This document shows, one piece after another, positions 17,187 to 25,011 of a DNA stretch of 64,000 nt; positions within the stretch are counted from its first letter, which is position 1, and each line of letters begins with the position of its first letter. The notes below the pieces were generated by a model. The model was not told the origin of the DNA. It saw only the letters and a list, made by a program, of their open reading frames with translations, and made no database searches. Source of the DNA: JAJDXW01 sp965214795 (lineage in GTDB: Bacteria; Pseudomonadota; Gammaproteobacteria; HK1). Location: NCBI GenBank assembly GCA_965214795.1, contig OZ243976.1, forward strand, positions 4,836,001 to 4,900,000. The letters run 5' to 3'. The position numbers and the translations under genes were made by a program.

Positions 17187-19069
17187 CGGGCGAGGAGCCC
17201 CTCGGCATCCTTCTCGTCGAGCTCGCGCGCGACGGGCGGCGCGAGCGCATCGTCGCCCCGCGCGAGCAGCTCCCGGAGCAGGAGGTTGCGCTCCGCGGGA
17301 GCCGCCGGCACCGCACCCGACGCGCTGCGCGCGAGGACCTCGGCCACCTCGTCCGCCCGCGCCTCGACGACCGCGCGCGCGAGGGCGGCCGGCTCCACGT
17401 AGCGAAGCGCGCGGGGGATCTCGAAGAGGCTCGCGAGGTTCGGGCCGATGCGGCGAACGACCAGACCGAAGCGGGCGACCTCCTCCGGCTCGAAGCGGTC
17501 GAGCACCGCCTCCGCCACCTGGACGCGGGCGGGCACGAGGAGCGGGAAGGAGCGCGTCGGCCTCGCGTCGCTCGCGCGCGCGCAGGCCGCGCGGACGGCC
17601 CGCCCGAGCGCGCGCGGGACGTCGATCACGTACACCCGGCCCTCGTGGTCCGCAATCGCGTAGCGCCCCGTGATCCAACCGATGACCGGATCCGCCCGCG
17701 GCGGCCCCCGCTCCCCCGCGGGCCCGGGGCGCGGCGGCCGCGAGGCCGGCCGGGCGCGGTAGGCGGGGGCGGTGCCTGCCGCCGCGCGCTCCGGTTCCGG
17801 CGCCGCCGTGGGAGGCTCCGCCTCCGGTGGCTTCCCGTCCCGTGGCTCCCCCACGTCCGCCCCCGGCCCGCCCGCCTCCGGCTCGAACAACCCGTCCGGA
17901 CGGGGTGGAACGCCGTAGGGGGGAGGTTCCGCCTCCCGGGCGGCGAGGTCGGAGAGTCCGAGCCCGCCGGAGAGCGCGCGCCGGACCCCGGCCACGAGGA
18001 AGTCGTGCACCGCCCGGGGCTGCCGGAACCGCACCTCGTGCTTGCCCGGATGCACGTTGACGTCCACCAGGGCGGGGTCCATCGTGAGGAACAGCACCGT
18101 GACCGCTTCGCGGCCGGCGGGGAGCCGCCCCTCGAGCGCGACCCGCACGGCATGTCCGAGCGCGCGGTCGCGGACTCCCCGTCCGTTGAGGAAGAAGTGC
18201 TGCCGGGGGGCGGAACCCGTCCCGATCCAGCCCCGGAGATGCAGCCCGTCCGCAGCCGCTCCCACCGGCGCGGCCGACCCCGCGAACCCGCGGCCGATCA
18301 CCTCGTCGAGACGTCCCTCTTCGCTCCGGGCGCGAAAAGCGGTACGCCGGTTGTGGTTCACCCGGAAGGCGACGTCCGGGCGGGCGAGCGCGAGACGCCG
18401 CACCGTATCGACCGCGTGCTGGAGTTCGGTACGCTCCGCCCGAAGGAACCGCCGCCGGGCCGGGACACTGTGGAAGAGGTCCTGAACCTCCACCGTGGTT
18501 CCAACCGGGTGGCGGGCCGGCTCCGGGCCGCTTCCGTCGCCGCGCATCCGCCAGCCGGACGCTTCGCTGGCGACGCGCGAGGTGAGGGAAAGCCTCGACA
18601 CCGCCGCGATGCTCGCGAGCGCCTCCCCCCGGAATCCGAGGCTCGCGACCCGGAAGAGATCGTCGACCGAGGCGATCTTGCTCGTCGCGTGGCGCTCGAG
18701 CGCGAGCGCGAGATCCGCGCGCCGGATCCCGCCCCCGTCGTCGGTCACCCGGATCTGCCTCGCGCCCCCCGCTTCGAGGTCGATCGTCACTGCCCCCGCG
18801 CCCGCGTCCAGGCTGTTCTCGACGAGCTCCTTGACCACCGACGCGGGCCGCTCGACCACCTCCCCGGCCGCAAGCTGGCTCGCGACCTCCGGCGGCAGGC
18901 GCGCGATCGTCGCCGCGAGCGACGGCGCGACCGGGTCGCCACGGGGGTCGCCGCGGGGGCCGCCGTCCGGCACGCCGCCGGGAGCCCCGGGAGCCCCGGG
19001 AGCCCCGGGAGCCCCGGGAGCCCCGGGCGCGGGGCGATCGCCCCCGTTCGAGCTGCCCGCCGCGGTCAC
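17183..19069 (-). CDS. mutL: DNA mismatch repair protein MutL, with extended repeat-bearing N-terminus
   Basis: 628 residues. GHKL ATPase motifs are ELVENSLDAGA, DDGGGI, and LGFRGEALASI, followed by the transducer domain and a C-terminal dimerisation domain (GRYAIADHEGRVYVIDVP). The C-terminus lacks DQHAAHER-type metal-binding sequence, so it is the non-nuclease type used with MutH, as in E. coli. GTG 19069 overlaps the rlmD stop (GTGA). The conserved part (IARLPPEVASQLAAGEVVERP) starts only at about residue 56; residues 14-31 are Gly-Ala-Pro repeats followed by RGDPRGDP. If translation starts downstream of that, for example at a GTG near codon 33, the repeat would be untranslated. Confidence 0.94.
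   Translation of the reverse strand: MTAAGSSNGGDRPAPGAPGAPGAPGAPGAPGGVPDGGPRGDPRGDPVAPSLAATIARLPPEVASQLAAGEVVERPASVVKELVENSLDAGAGAVTIDLEAGGARQIRVTDDGGGIRRADLALALERHATSKIASVDDLFRVASLGFRGEALASIAAVSRLSLTSRVASEASGWRMRGDGSGPEPARHPVGTTVEVQDLFHSVPARRRFLRAERTELQHAVDTVRRLALARPDVAFRVNHNRRTAFRARSEEGRLDEVIGRGFAGSAAPVGAAADGLHLRGWIGTGSAPRQHFFLNGRGVRDRALGHAVRVALEGRLPAGREAVTVLFLTMDPALVDVNVHPGKHEVRFRQPRAVHDFLVAGVRRALSGGLGLSDLAAREAEPPPYGVPPRPDGLFEPEAGGPGADVGEPRDGKPPEAEPPTAAPEPERAAAGTAPAYRARPASRPPRPGPAGERGPPRADPVIGWITGRYAIADHEGRVYVIDVPRALGRAVRAACARASDARPTRSFPLLVPARVQVAEAVLDRFEPEEVARFGLVVRRIGPNLASLFEIPRALRYVEPAALARAVVEARADEVAEVLARSASGAVPAAPAERNLLLRELLARGDDALAPPVARELDEKDAEGLLAR
18980..19024 (-). repeat. 9-bp tandem repeat, 5 units, at the mutL 5' end
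   Basis: Five exact copies of GGGAGCCCC (GGG GCT CCC on the coding strand, Gly-Ala-Pro). Nearby at 18942-18965 there is a looser repeat of GGGGTCGCC-type units (coding RGDPRGDP). Confidence 0.95.
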
Positions 19070-20388
19070 CGGGCTCCCCGTTCGAGCGTCGCGACCGTCT
19101 CGACGTGGGAGGTATGGGGGAACATGTCGGCGAGCGCAAGCGCCCGCAACCGATAGCCGAGCCCGTGCACCAGCCGGCCGATGTCGCGGGCGAGGGTCGC
19201 GGGATGACACGAGACGTAGACGATTCGCTCCGGCCCCGGCGCGACGAGCGAACGCAGGGCCTCCTCCGCCCCGCTCCGCGGCGGATCGAGGAGGAGCCGG
19301 TCCACTCCGCCCGCGACGACGGAGGCGAGCGCGCCCGGACGGGCGAGGTCGGCGAGGCGGAACTCCGCGCCTTCGAGCCGGTTCCGCCGCGCGTTCTCGC
19401 GGGCCCGTTCCACGAGCCTCGGGTCGCCCTCGACCCCGATCGCGGCCGCCCCCCGCGACGCGATCGCGAGGGTGAAGTTGCCGATCCCCGAGAAGAGGTC
19501 GAGCACCCGCCCCGTGGGCCGGAGCTCCTCCACCGCACGCTCGACGAGCGCCGCGTTCACCTCCGCGTTCACCTGAACGAAGTCGAGGGGATGGAACCGG
19601 AGCTCGACCCCGAACCCGTTCAGCCGGTAGGAGAGATCGACCTCCCCGGTGAGGAGCACCAGCGAGTCCGGCCCGCCCGGCTGGAGGGCGACGCCGAGCC
19701 CGCGCGCGGCCCCGAAGCGGCGAAGACGCTCCGTGTCGGTCGCGCCGAGGGGGTCGAGATTCCGGAACACGAGCACCGCCCCCGCGTCGCCCGCCGCGAG
19801 CTCGATCTGGGGGATGCGTTCGCGAGCCTCCAGGGAATCGACGAGGGAACGCAGCTCGCCCACCCGCGGGCCCACCGCGGGATGCAGGACCGCGCACGAT
19901 TCGAGCACCGCGAGCCGGTTCCCGAACTTCTCCCGGAAGCCGACGAGCGCACCCCCCTTTCCCGGCACGTACCGCACGCCGAGCCGGGCCTTGCGGCGGT
20001 ATCCGAAGCGGGGGCCGCGGATGGGAGGATCGACGCGCTCGGGCCCGGCCCCGGCCGCCGCGAGAGCGGCGAGCACCGAGGCTTCCTTCGCCCGGAGGTC
20101 GGCGTCCGGGTCGAGATGCTGCCAGTCGCACCCACCGCAGCCGTAGAAGTGCGGGCAGCGGGGCGCGACCCGGCCCGGGGCGGCGGCGAGCACCTCGACC
20201 AGCTCCGCCTCGTCGTCGCGCTTGTGCCGCCGCCGGTAGCGGACCCGGACCCGTTCTCCCGCGAGCGTTCCCGGCACCCGCAACCGCCGGCCTCCCACCT
20301 CCGCGATGCCGCGCCCGCGGTCGTCCACCGTCCGGATCCGGACCTCGACCGGCTCCGGCGGCAGCGGGAGACGCCTAACCCGGCTCAC
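19066..20388 (-). CDS. rlmD: 23S rRNA (uracil-5-)-methyltransferase RlmD/RumA family
   Basis: 440 residues from the GTG at 20388. A TRAM domain begins the protein (VEVRIRTVDDRGRGIAEVGG). An Fe-S cluster motif CPHFYGCGGCDWQHL follows. The SAM-binding LDLFSGIGNFTLAIA, the LLLDPPRSGAEE loop and the catalytic YVSCHPATLARD are all present. Members methylate U1939 of 23S rRNA (RlmD) or related uracils; the Fe-S cysteines favour RlmD, but the substrate is inferred. Its start overlaps the exonuclease gene by 14 bp and its stop overlaps mutL. Confidence 0.88.
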   Translation of the reverse strand: MSRVRRLPLPPEPVEVRIRTVDDRGRGIAEVGGRRLRVPGTLAGERVRVRYRRRHKRDDEAELVEVLAAAPGRVAPRCPHFYGCGGCDWQHLDPDADLRAKEASVLAALAAAGAGPERVDPPIRGPRFGYRRKARLGVRYVPGKGGALVGFREKFGNRLAVLESCAVLHPAVGPRVGELRSLVDSLEARERIPQIELAAGDAGAVLVFRNLDPLGATDTERLRRFGAARGLGVALQPGGPDSLVLLTGEVDLSYRLNGFGVELRFHPLDFVQVNAEVNAALVERAVEELRPTGRVLDLFSGIGNFTLAIASRGAAAIGVEGDPRLVERARENARRNRLEGAEFRLADLARPGALASVVAGGVDRLLLDPPRSGAEEALRSLVAPGPERIVYVSCHPATLARDIGRLVHGLGYRLRALALADMFPHTSHVETVATLERGAR

Positions 20389-21199
20389 GAACTTCGGCGA
20401 ACGCCCGAAGGTGGTCCCGCTCCCGCACCGCCTCGCGCACCAGGGCGAACTCGTGGGCGAGCTCCGCATCGCCGAGCCGGCCCCGAAGCCGGTCGAAGCG
20501 AAGGTGGATGAGCCAGATGAGGAGCGCATCCGCTTCGCAGTATTCGCGGATCGCGTCGATCTCTCCGGCGAAGTACCGCTCCTCCACGTCTCCGCCCCGC
20601 ATCCCCTGCTTGCCCGGCAGCCCGAGAAAGCGGGACAGCTCTTCGAGGGGGGCGGCGGCTCGGAGCTGATGGCTCGCGAACACGTCCATCAGGTCCGTGT
20701 GCCGCTCGTGGTAGCGGTTGAGATAGTTGTTGAATCGGAAGTCGGGATCGCGGGCCTCGAAGTAGCGGCCCGCGCTCACCCCGTGGTGGAGCGCCCGGTA
20801 GACGAGGACCGGCAGATCGAACCCGATCCCGTTCCAGGTGACGAGCGTCGGTGCACGGAGATCCACGATCCGGAAGAAGGACTCGACGAGCTCCTTCTCG
20901 CTCGACTCCGGGGAGCCGAGCGACCAGATCCGGATGTCGGCGGTCTCCCCGGTCCGCGCCCGGCGGCGGAGCACCCCCGACACCGCCACCACCCGCTGCA
21001 GGTACGGGCGCACGAGCTCGCGCCCGCTCTCCTGCATCCGGAGATGGCGCATGGCCTTGGCGACGCCCGGATCGTCGAGCCCCTCGGGGCCCCCCTCGAT
21101 CCCCCCCTCGATCCCATAGAGCCGCCGTCCGGCCTCGATATCGGGCACCGTCTCGATGTCGAACGCGAAGAAGTAGTCCCCTTCGTGGCCGCGGTTCAC
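20375..21199 (-). CDS. Predicted 3'-5' exonuclease (PolB exo-like, DnaQ fold)
   Basis: 274 residues. Exo I is AFDIETVPD, exo II is VTWNGIGFDLPVL, and exo III is IREYCEADALLIWL, so the DEDD catalytic set is complete in appearance. The middle PAAPLEELSRFLGLPGK and GMRGGDVEERY match the family of stand-alone exonucleases related to family B polymerase proofreading domains. A 12-bp repeat at 21090-21113 gives the IEGGIEGG stretch near residue 32. The cellular role is unknown. The start ATG overlaps the rimI stop. Confidence 0.82.
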   Translation of the reverse strand: MNRGHEGDYFFAFDIETVPDIEAGRRLYGIEGGIEGGPEGLDDPGVAKAMRHLRMQESGRELVRPYLQRVVAVSGVLRRRARTGETADIRIWSLGSPESSEKELVESFFRIVDLRAPTLVTWNGIGFDLPVLVYRALHHGVSAGRYFEARDPDFRFNNYLNRYHERHTDLMDVFASHQLRAAAPLEELSRFLGLPGKQGMRGGDVEERYFAGEIDAIREYCEADALLIWLIHLRFDRLRGRLGDAELAHEFALVREAVRERDHLRAFAEVREPG

Positions 21200-21648
21200 G
21201 GGCTGACCGCTCCTCCATCATGCCGGAGCGAGAGAGCGTACACGCGCGCGTCCTCTCGCCCGCCGGTGACCGCCGGATAGTAGCCGCGCCGCATCCCGAC
21301 GTGAACGAAGCCGTGGCCCTCGTACAGCCGTACGGCCAGCCGATTCGAGGGCCGCACCTCAAGGAACATGCGCTCGGCGCGTCGGATCCGGGCGATGCCG
21401 AAGAGGTGCCGCAGCAGCCAGCCGCCCCAGCCCCGGCCCTGCTCGGGAGGGGCGATGCAGAGGTTCAGCAGATGAGCCTCGTTCGCGGCGAGGGACAGGA
21501 TCCCGTATCCGCGAACCCGTCCGCCCTCCGCCGCCACGCGGCACGCGTAGCCGGCCCGGAGACAGCTCCGAAACACCTGCTCCGACCACGGGAACCGGTA
21601 GGCGCAAGCCTCGATGTCCGACACCGCCGGGAGGTCGGCCGGGGTCAT
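21196..21648 (-). CDS. rimI: Ribosomal protein bS18-alanine N-acetyltransferase
   Basis: 150 residues. GNAT fold with the acetyl-CoA loop PEQGRGWGGWLLRHL, the preceding strand EAHLLNLCIAP and the C-terminal EVRPSNRLAVRLYEGHGFVHVGMRRGYYP. ATG 21648 is the only usable start between the udg stop and the domain. RimI acetylates the N-terminal alanine of S18. It is located between udg and the exonuclease in a tight minus-strand run. Confidence 0.92.
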   Translation of the reverse strand: MTPADLPAVSDIEACAYRFPWSEQVFRSCLRAGYACRVAAEGGRVRGYGILSLAANEAHLLNLCIAPPEQGRGWGGWLLRHLFGIARIRRAERMFLEVRPSNRLAVRLYEGHGFVHVGMRRGYYPAVTGGREDARVYALSLRHDGGAVSP

Positions 21649-21668
21649 CGGACGCGCGGTCGCCCCGT

Positions 21669-22511
21669 CTACGGTGACCGGACCGCGATCGAACGTGCGA
21701 AACAAAGGTCCTCCCAGGCCGCGCGCTTGGCGATCGGGGTCCGCAGCAGATAGGCGGGATGGTACGTCGCGACGACCGGGACGTGCCGCCCCCCCCGCGG
21801 ATACGGGTGCTCGCGCCCCCGCAGGCGTGCGAGGGAGGCGTTGGTATCGAGGATCGCCTGGGCCGCGACACGGCCCACTGCGAGGATGACGCGCGGCTCG
21901 ACCAGCTCGATCTGCCGGTCGAGGAACGGCCCACACCGCCCGGTCTCCTCGGGAGCGGGATCGCGGTTCCCGGGCGGCCGGCACTTGACGGTGTTGGTAA
22001 TGAATACCTCTTCGCGGGCCAGCCCGACGGCGAACAGCATGGCGCCGAGCAGCCTCCCCGCACGGCCTACGAAGGGCTCTCCCTGCCGGTCCTCGTTGGC
22101 CCCCGGCCCCTCGCCGACCACCATCCAGCCCGCATCGCGCGCGCCGGCGCCGAACACCGTGCGGCGCCGCGACCGATGCAACGGACAGGCGACGCACCCC
22201 GCCACCGCGGCTTCGAGCTCCGGCCACCCGAGCGCGGAGACCGGCGCTCCCGCCGCCGCGGGAGGCCTCGCGGGTCCGGCCGCAAGCGCTTCCGATCCGG
22301 GTGAGCGGGGGGAGCGGGACGGGAGGGGCGCCTCCGGAGGTGGGACCGGCGCGCGGCCCGGCTCCGGATCGGCGGCAGGCCGATCCAGGGAGAGATCCGC
22401 CCGCGGCGCGGGCTCCAGGGGCGCCGGCGCGACCCGGGGCACGACCCGGGGCACGAACACCGTGATCCCCATCCGGGCGAGCAGGCGCTCCCGCTCCGCG
22501 CCGGAAGTCAC
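21669..22511 (-). CDS. udg: Family 4 (Fe-S) uracil-DNA glycosylase
   Basis: 280 residues. The C-terminal 190 residues show family 4 features: CVACPLHRSR, GEGPGANEDRQGEPFVGRAG, NTVKCRPPGNRDP with C-x15-C to RCGPFL, and HPAYLLR. Four cysteines are placed to bind the 4Fe-4S cluster. It removes uracil from DNA in base excision repair. The first 85 residues are a Pro/Ala-rich linker, and a 12-bp tandem duplication (22431-22454) encodes its PRVVPRV stretch. The GTG start at 22511 overlaps the pssA stop (GTGA). Confidence 0.93.
   Translation of the reverse strand: MTSGAERERLLARMGITVFVPRVVPRVAPAPLEPAPRADLSLDRPAADPEPGRAPVPPPEAPLPSRSPRSPGSEALAAGPARPPAAAGAPVSALGWPELEAAVAGCVACPLHRSRRRTVFGAGARDAGWMVVGEGPGANEDRQGEPFVGRAGRLLGAMLFAVGLAREEVFITNTVKCRPPGNRDPAPEETGRCGPFLDRQIELVEPRVILAVGRVAAQAILDTNASLARLRGREHPYPRGGRHVPVVATYHPAYLLRTPIAKRAAWEDLCFARSIAVRSP
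22431..22454 (-). repeat. 12-bp tandem duplication in the udg linker
   Basis: Two exact copies of GACCCGGGGCAC, in frame within the disordered N-terminal linker of the uracil-DNA glycosylase. Confidence 0.9.
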
Positions 22512-23272
22512 GAGTCGTGACGGCGGACCCTCCCACCGGAGGTCATCCTCCGGCGTTGGCGAGCCCGGCGCACCTGGATCAGCGTCTCGACGGGGCCGGA
22601 CAGGGCGTACAGCCCGAATCCCGTGAACAGGAGGAGGGCGGGATCGATTGCGATGAGGGCAAACCCGAGCACGACCACGAGGACGGTGACGAAGTGGATC
22701 CGTTCCCGGATGTCGACTTCCTTGAAGCTGCGAAAGCGGATCTTGCTGACCATCAGCAGGCTGGTCACGATGACCACCGCGAAGGTCTCCGCTCCGAGGT
22801 TCCCGCCCACGAGGTCCCGATCCACCCCGACCCAGACCAGGCCGGCCACCACGGCGGCCGCCGCGGGGCACGGAAGCCCCTGGAAATACCGCTTGTCGGC
22901 GACCCCGACCTGGGTATTGAACCGAGCGAGGCGAAGGGCGGTCGCGGCAGTGAAGCAGAAGCCGGCCAGCCACCCCGCCTTGCCGAACGAATCGAGCGAC
23001 CAGACCGCCGCGAGCACGACGGGCGCGATCCCGAACGCGACCATGTCGGACAGGCTATCGTACTCCGCTCCGAACGCGCTCTCCGTCCCGGTGATGCGCG
23101 CGATCCGTCCGTCCGCCCAATCGAACACCATGGCCGCGAAGATCGCCATCGCCCCGGCTTCGAACCGTCCCTGGAAGGCGAAGTAGATGGCGTAGAAGCC
23201 ACTCAGCAGCGCCGCGGTGGTCAACAGGTTCGGGAGCAGGTAGATGCCCCTCTTCCTGCGAGCCTGGTTCAT
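22508..23272 (-). CDS. pssA: CDP-diacylglycerol-serine O-phosphatidyltransferase
   Basis: 254 residues with about seven membrane helices. The CDP-alcohol phosphotransferase signature is DWADGRIARITGT then FGAEYDSLSD. The N-terminal KRGIYLLPNLLTTAALLSGFYAI and the length match the integral-membrane (Bacillus-type) phosphatidylserine synthase rather than the E. coli PLD-type enzyme. It makes phosphatidylserine for phosphatidylethanolamine. It is downstream of ilvC (71 bp), a common neighbour. Confidence 0.93.
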   Translation of the reverse strand: MNQARRKRGIYLLPNLLTTAALLSGFYAIYFAFQGRFEAGAMAIFAAMVFDWADGRIARITGTESAFGAEYDSLSDMVAFGIAPVVLAAVWSLDSFGKAGWLAGFCFTAATALRLARFNTQVGVADKRYFQGLPCPAAAAVVAGLVWVGVDRDLVGGNLGAETFAVVIVTSLLMVSKIRFRSFKEVDIRERIHFVTVLVVVLGFALIAIDPALLLFTGFGLYALSGPVETLIQVRRARQRRRMTSGGRVRRHDS

Positions 23273-23343
23273 GCCTGGTCCGTCCGTCGGGCTGCCGCGA
23301 GACCGGCGAGCATAGCCTGATCCGCGTGCCGGTTCACCGCTTC

Positions 23344-24363
23344 TCAGTTGCGGCTCTCGTCGACCAGCCGGTTCTCGCGGATCCAGGGCATCATGGCCCG
23401 CAGGCGCGCCCCCACCTCCTCCACCGGATGCTCGGCCGCCCGTCGGCGCATCGCCTTCATGACGGGGGTCCCGGCCCGGTTCTCGAGGATGAACTCGCGG
23501 GCGAACTCGCCGTTGCGGATCTGCTCGAGGAGCCCCCGCATCCGCTCCCGCACCGACTCGTCGATCACGCGCGGCCCGCGCGTGAAGTCGCCGTACTCCG
23601 CGGTGTTGGAAACCGAGTAGCGCATGTTCGCGATGCCCCCCTCGTAGATGAGGTCCACGATGAGCTTGGTCTCGTGGAGACACTCGAAGTAGGCCATCTC
23701 GGGCGCATACCCCGCTTCGACGAGGATGTCGTAGCCGGCCATGATGAGGGCGGAGATCCCGCCGCACAGCACCGCCTGCTCGCCGAAGAGATCGGTCTCG
23801 GTCTCCTCCTGAAAGGTGGTCTCGATGACCCCCGCGCGGCCCGCTCCGATCGCGCACGCGTACGAGAGCGCGATCTCTCTGGCCATGCCCGACGCATCCT
23901 GGTGCACCGCGATGAGGCTCGGCGTGCCGTTGCCCGCCACGTAGGTCGACCGCACGAGGTGCCCCGGCGCCTTGGGTGCGACCATGACCACGTCGAGATC
24001 GGCTCGCGGCTCGATCTGGCCGAAGTGGATGTTGAACCCGTGGGCGAAGGCGAGCGCGGCTCCCTCGCGGGCGTGCCCGGCCACGCTCTCGGCGTAGATC
24101 CGGGCCTGGTGCTCGTCCGGCGCGAGCATCATCACGATATCGCTCGCCGCCGCGGCCTCCGCGACCGACGCCACCTCGAGCCCGGCGGCGCGCGCCTTCG
24201 CCTCGGAGCCCGACCCCGAGCGGAGCCCGACCACCACCTCGACCCCGGATTCGCGAAGGTTGTTCGCGTGGGCGTGACCCTGCGAGCCATAGCCGACGAC
24301 CGCGACCTTGCGGCTCTGCACGACCGAAGTGTCGGCGTCCTTTTCGTAATAGATGTTCATCAT
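23344..24363 (-). CDS. ilvC: Ketol-acid reductoisomerase (class I, NADP)
   Basis: 339 residues. The Rossmann loop GYGSQGHAHANNLRESG, PKAPGH, the metal ligands in TTFQEETETDLFGEQAVLCGG and the C-terminal SNTAEYGD are intact. It converts acetolactate to dihydroxyisovalerate in valine, leucine and isoleucine synthesis. Two adjacent ATGs (24363, 24360) are possible starts. It follows ilvI-ilvH with a 153-bp gap holding a 14-bp tandem duplication. Confidence 0.97.
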   Translation of the reverse strand: MMNIYYEKDADTSVVQSRKVAVVGYGSQGHAHANNLRESGVEVVVGLRSGSGSEAKARAAGLEVASVAEAAAASDIVMMLAPDEHQARIYAESVAGHAREGAALAFAHGFNIHFGQIEPRADLDVVMVAPKAPGHLVRSTYVAGNGTPSLIAVHQDASGMAREIALSYACAIGAGRAGVIETTFQEETETDLFGEQAVLCGGISALIMAGYDILVEAGYAPEMAYFECLHETKLIVDLIYEGGIANMRYSVSNTAEYGDFTRGPRVIDESVRERMRGLLEQIRNGEFAREFILENRAGTPVMKAMRRRAAEHPVEEVGARLRAMMPWIRENRLVDESRN

Positions 24364-24376
24364 GTCCGGATCTCCG

Positions 24377-24404
24377 ATGGTCAGGTTCGGATGGTCAGGT
24401 TCGT
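24377..24404. repeat. 14-bp tandem duplication in the ilvH-ilvC gap
   Basis: ATGGTCAGGTTCGG is followed by a copy differing only at the last base. It lies 13 bp upstream of the ilvC start. Confidence 0.85.
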
Positions 24405-24516
24405 TTGCGCGCTCCGGCGGCCGCGCCGCGCGCGGACCGGCCGGAGCGGGTCGGGGCCCCGGAGAGACGCCGGCGGGCCCGAACGGGCGGTTCGCGCCGC
24501 GCCCCTCGGGCGCCCG

Positions 24517-25008
24517 TCAGGCACGAAGGGTCCGGTCGCCGCGACCGACGCCCATGGCACCCGATCGCACGACTTCCAGAATGCACCTCTCGTCGAGCGC
24601 CTCGATGAAGGCGTCGAGCTTCTGCCGGGCCCCCGTCAGCTCGATGACGAAGCTCGAACCGGCCACATCGAGAATGCGCCCCCGGAAGATCTCCGTCAGG
24701 TGCCGCACCTCGTCCCGCCACGGCTCGCTCGCACGCACCTTGATGAGCATCAGTTCGCGTTCGACGTAGCGGCCGTCGGTGAGATCGACCAGCTTGATGA
24801 CGTCGATGAGCTTGTGGAGCTGCTTGGTGATCTGCTCGATCACGGCGTCGTCGCCGCTCGTCGCGAGGGTCAGCCGGGACATGGTCGGGTCCTCGGTCGG
24901 AGCGACGCTCAGCGACTCGATGTTGTAGCCCCGCGCGGAGAACAGCCCCGCGACCCGGGCCAGCGCGCCCGGCTCGTTCTCGAGCAGCATCGAGACGAGG
25001 CGTTGCAT
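24517..25008 (-). CDS. ilvH: Acetolactate synthase small (regulatory) subunit
   Basis: 163 residues. The ACT domain starts at once: VSMLLENEPGALARVAGLFSARGYNI, which carries the valine-binding Asn and Gly positions, and is followed by the C-terminal ferredoxin-like half with RELMLIKV. It confers valine feedback inhibition on IlvI. Only 3 bp separate it from ilvI. Confidence 0.96.
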   Translation of the reverse strand: MQRLVSMLLENEPGALARVAGLFSARGYNIESLSVAPTEDPTMSRLTLATSGDDAVIEQITKQLHKLIDVIKLVDLTDGRYVERELMLIKVRASEPWRDEVRHLTEIFRGRILDVAGSSFVIELTGARQKLDAFIEALDERCILEVVRSGAMGVGRGDRTLRA

Positions 25009-25011
25009 CGC

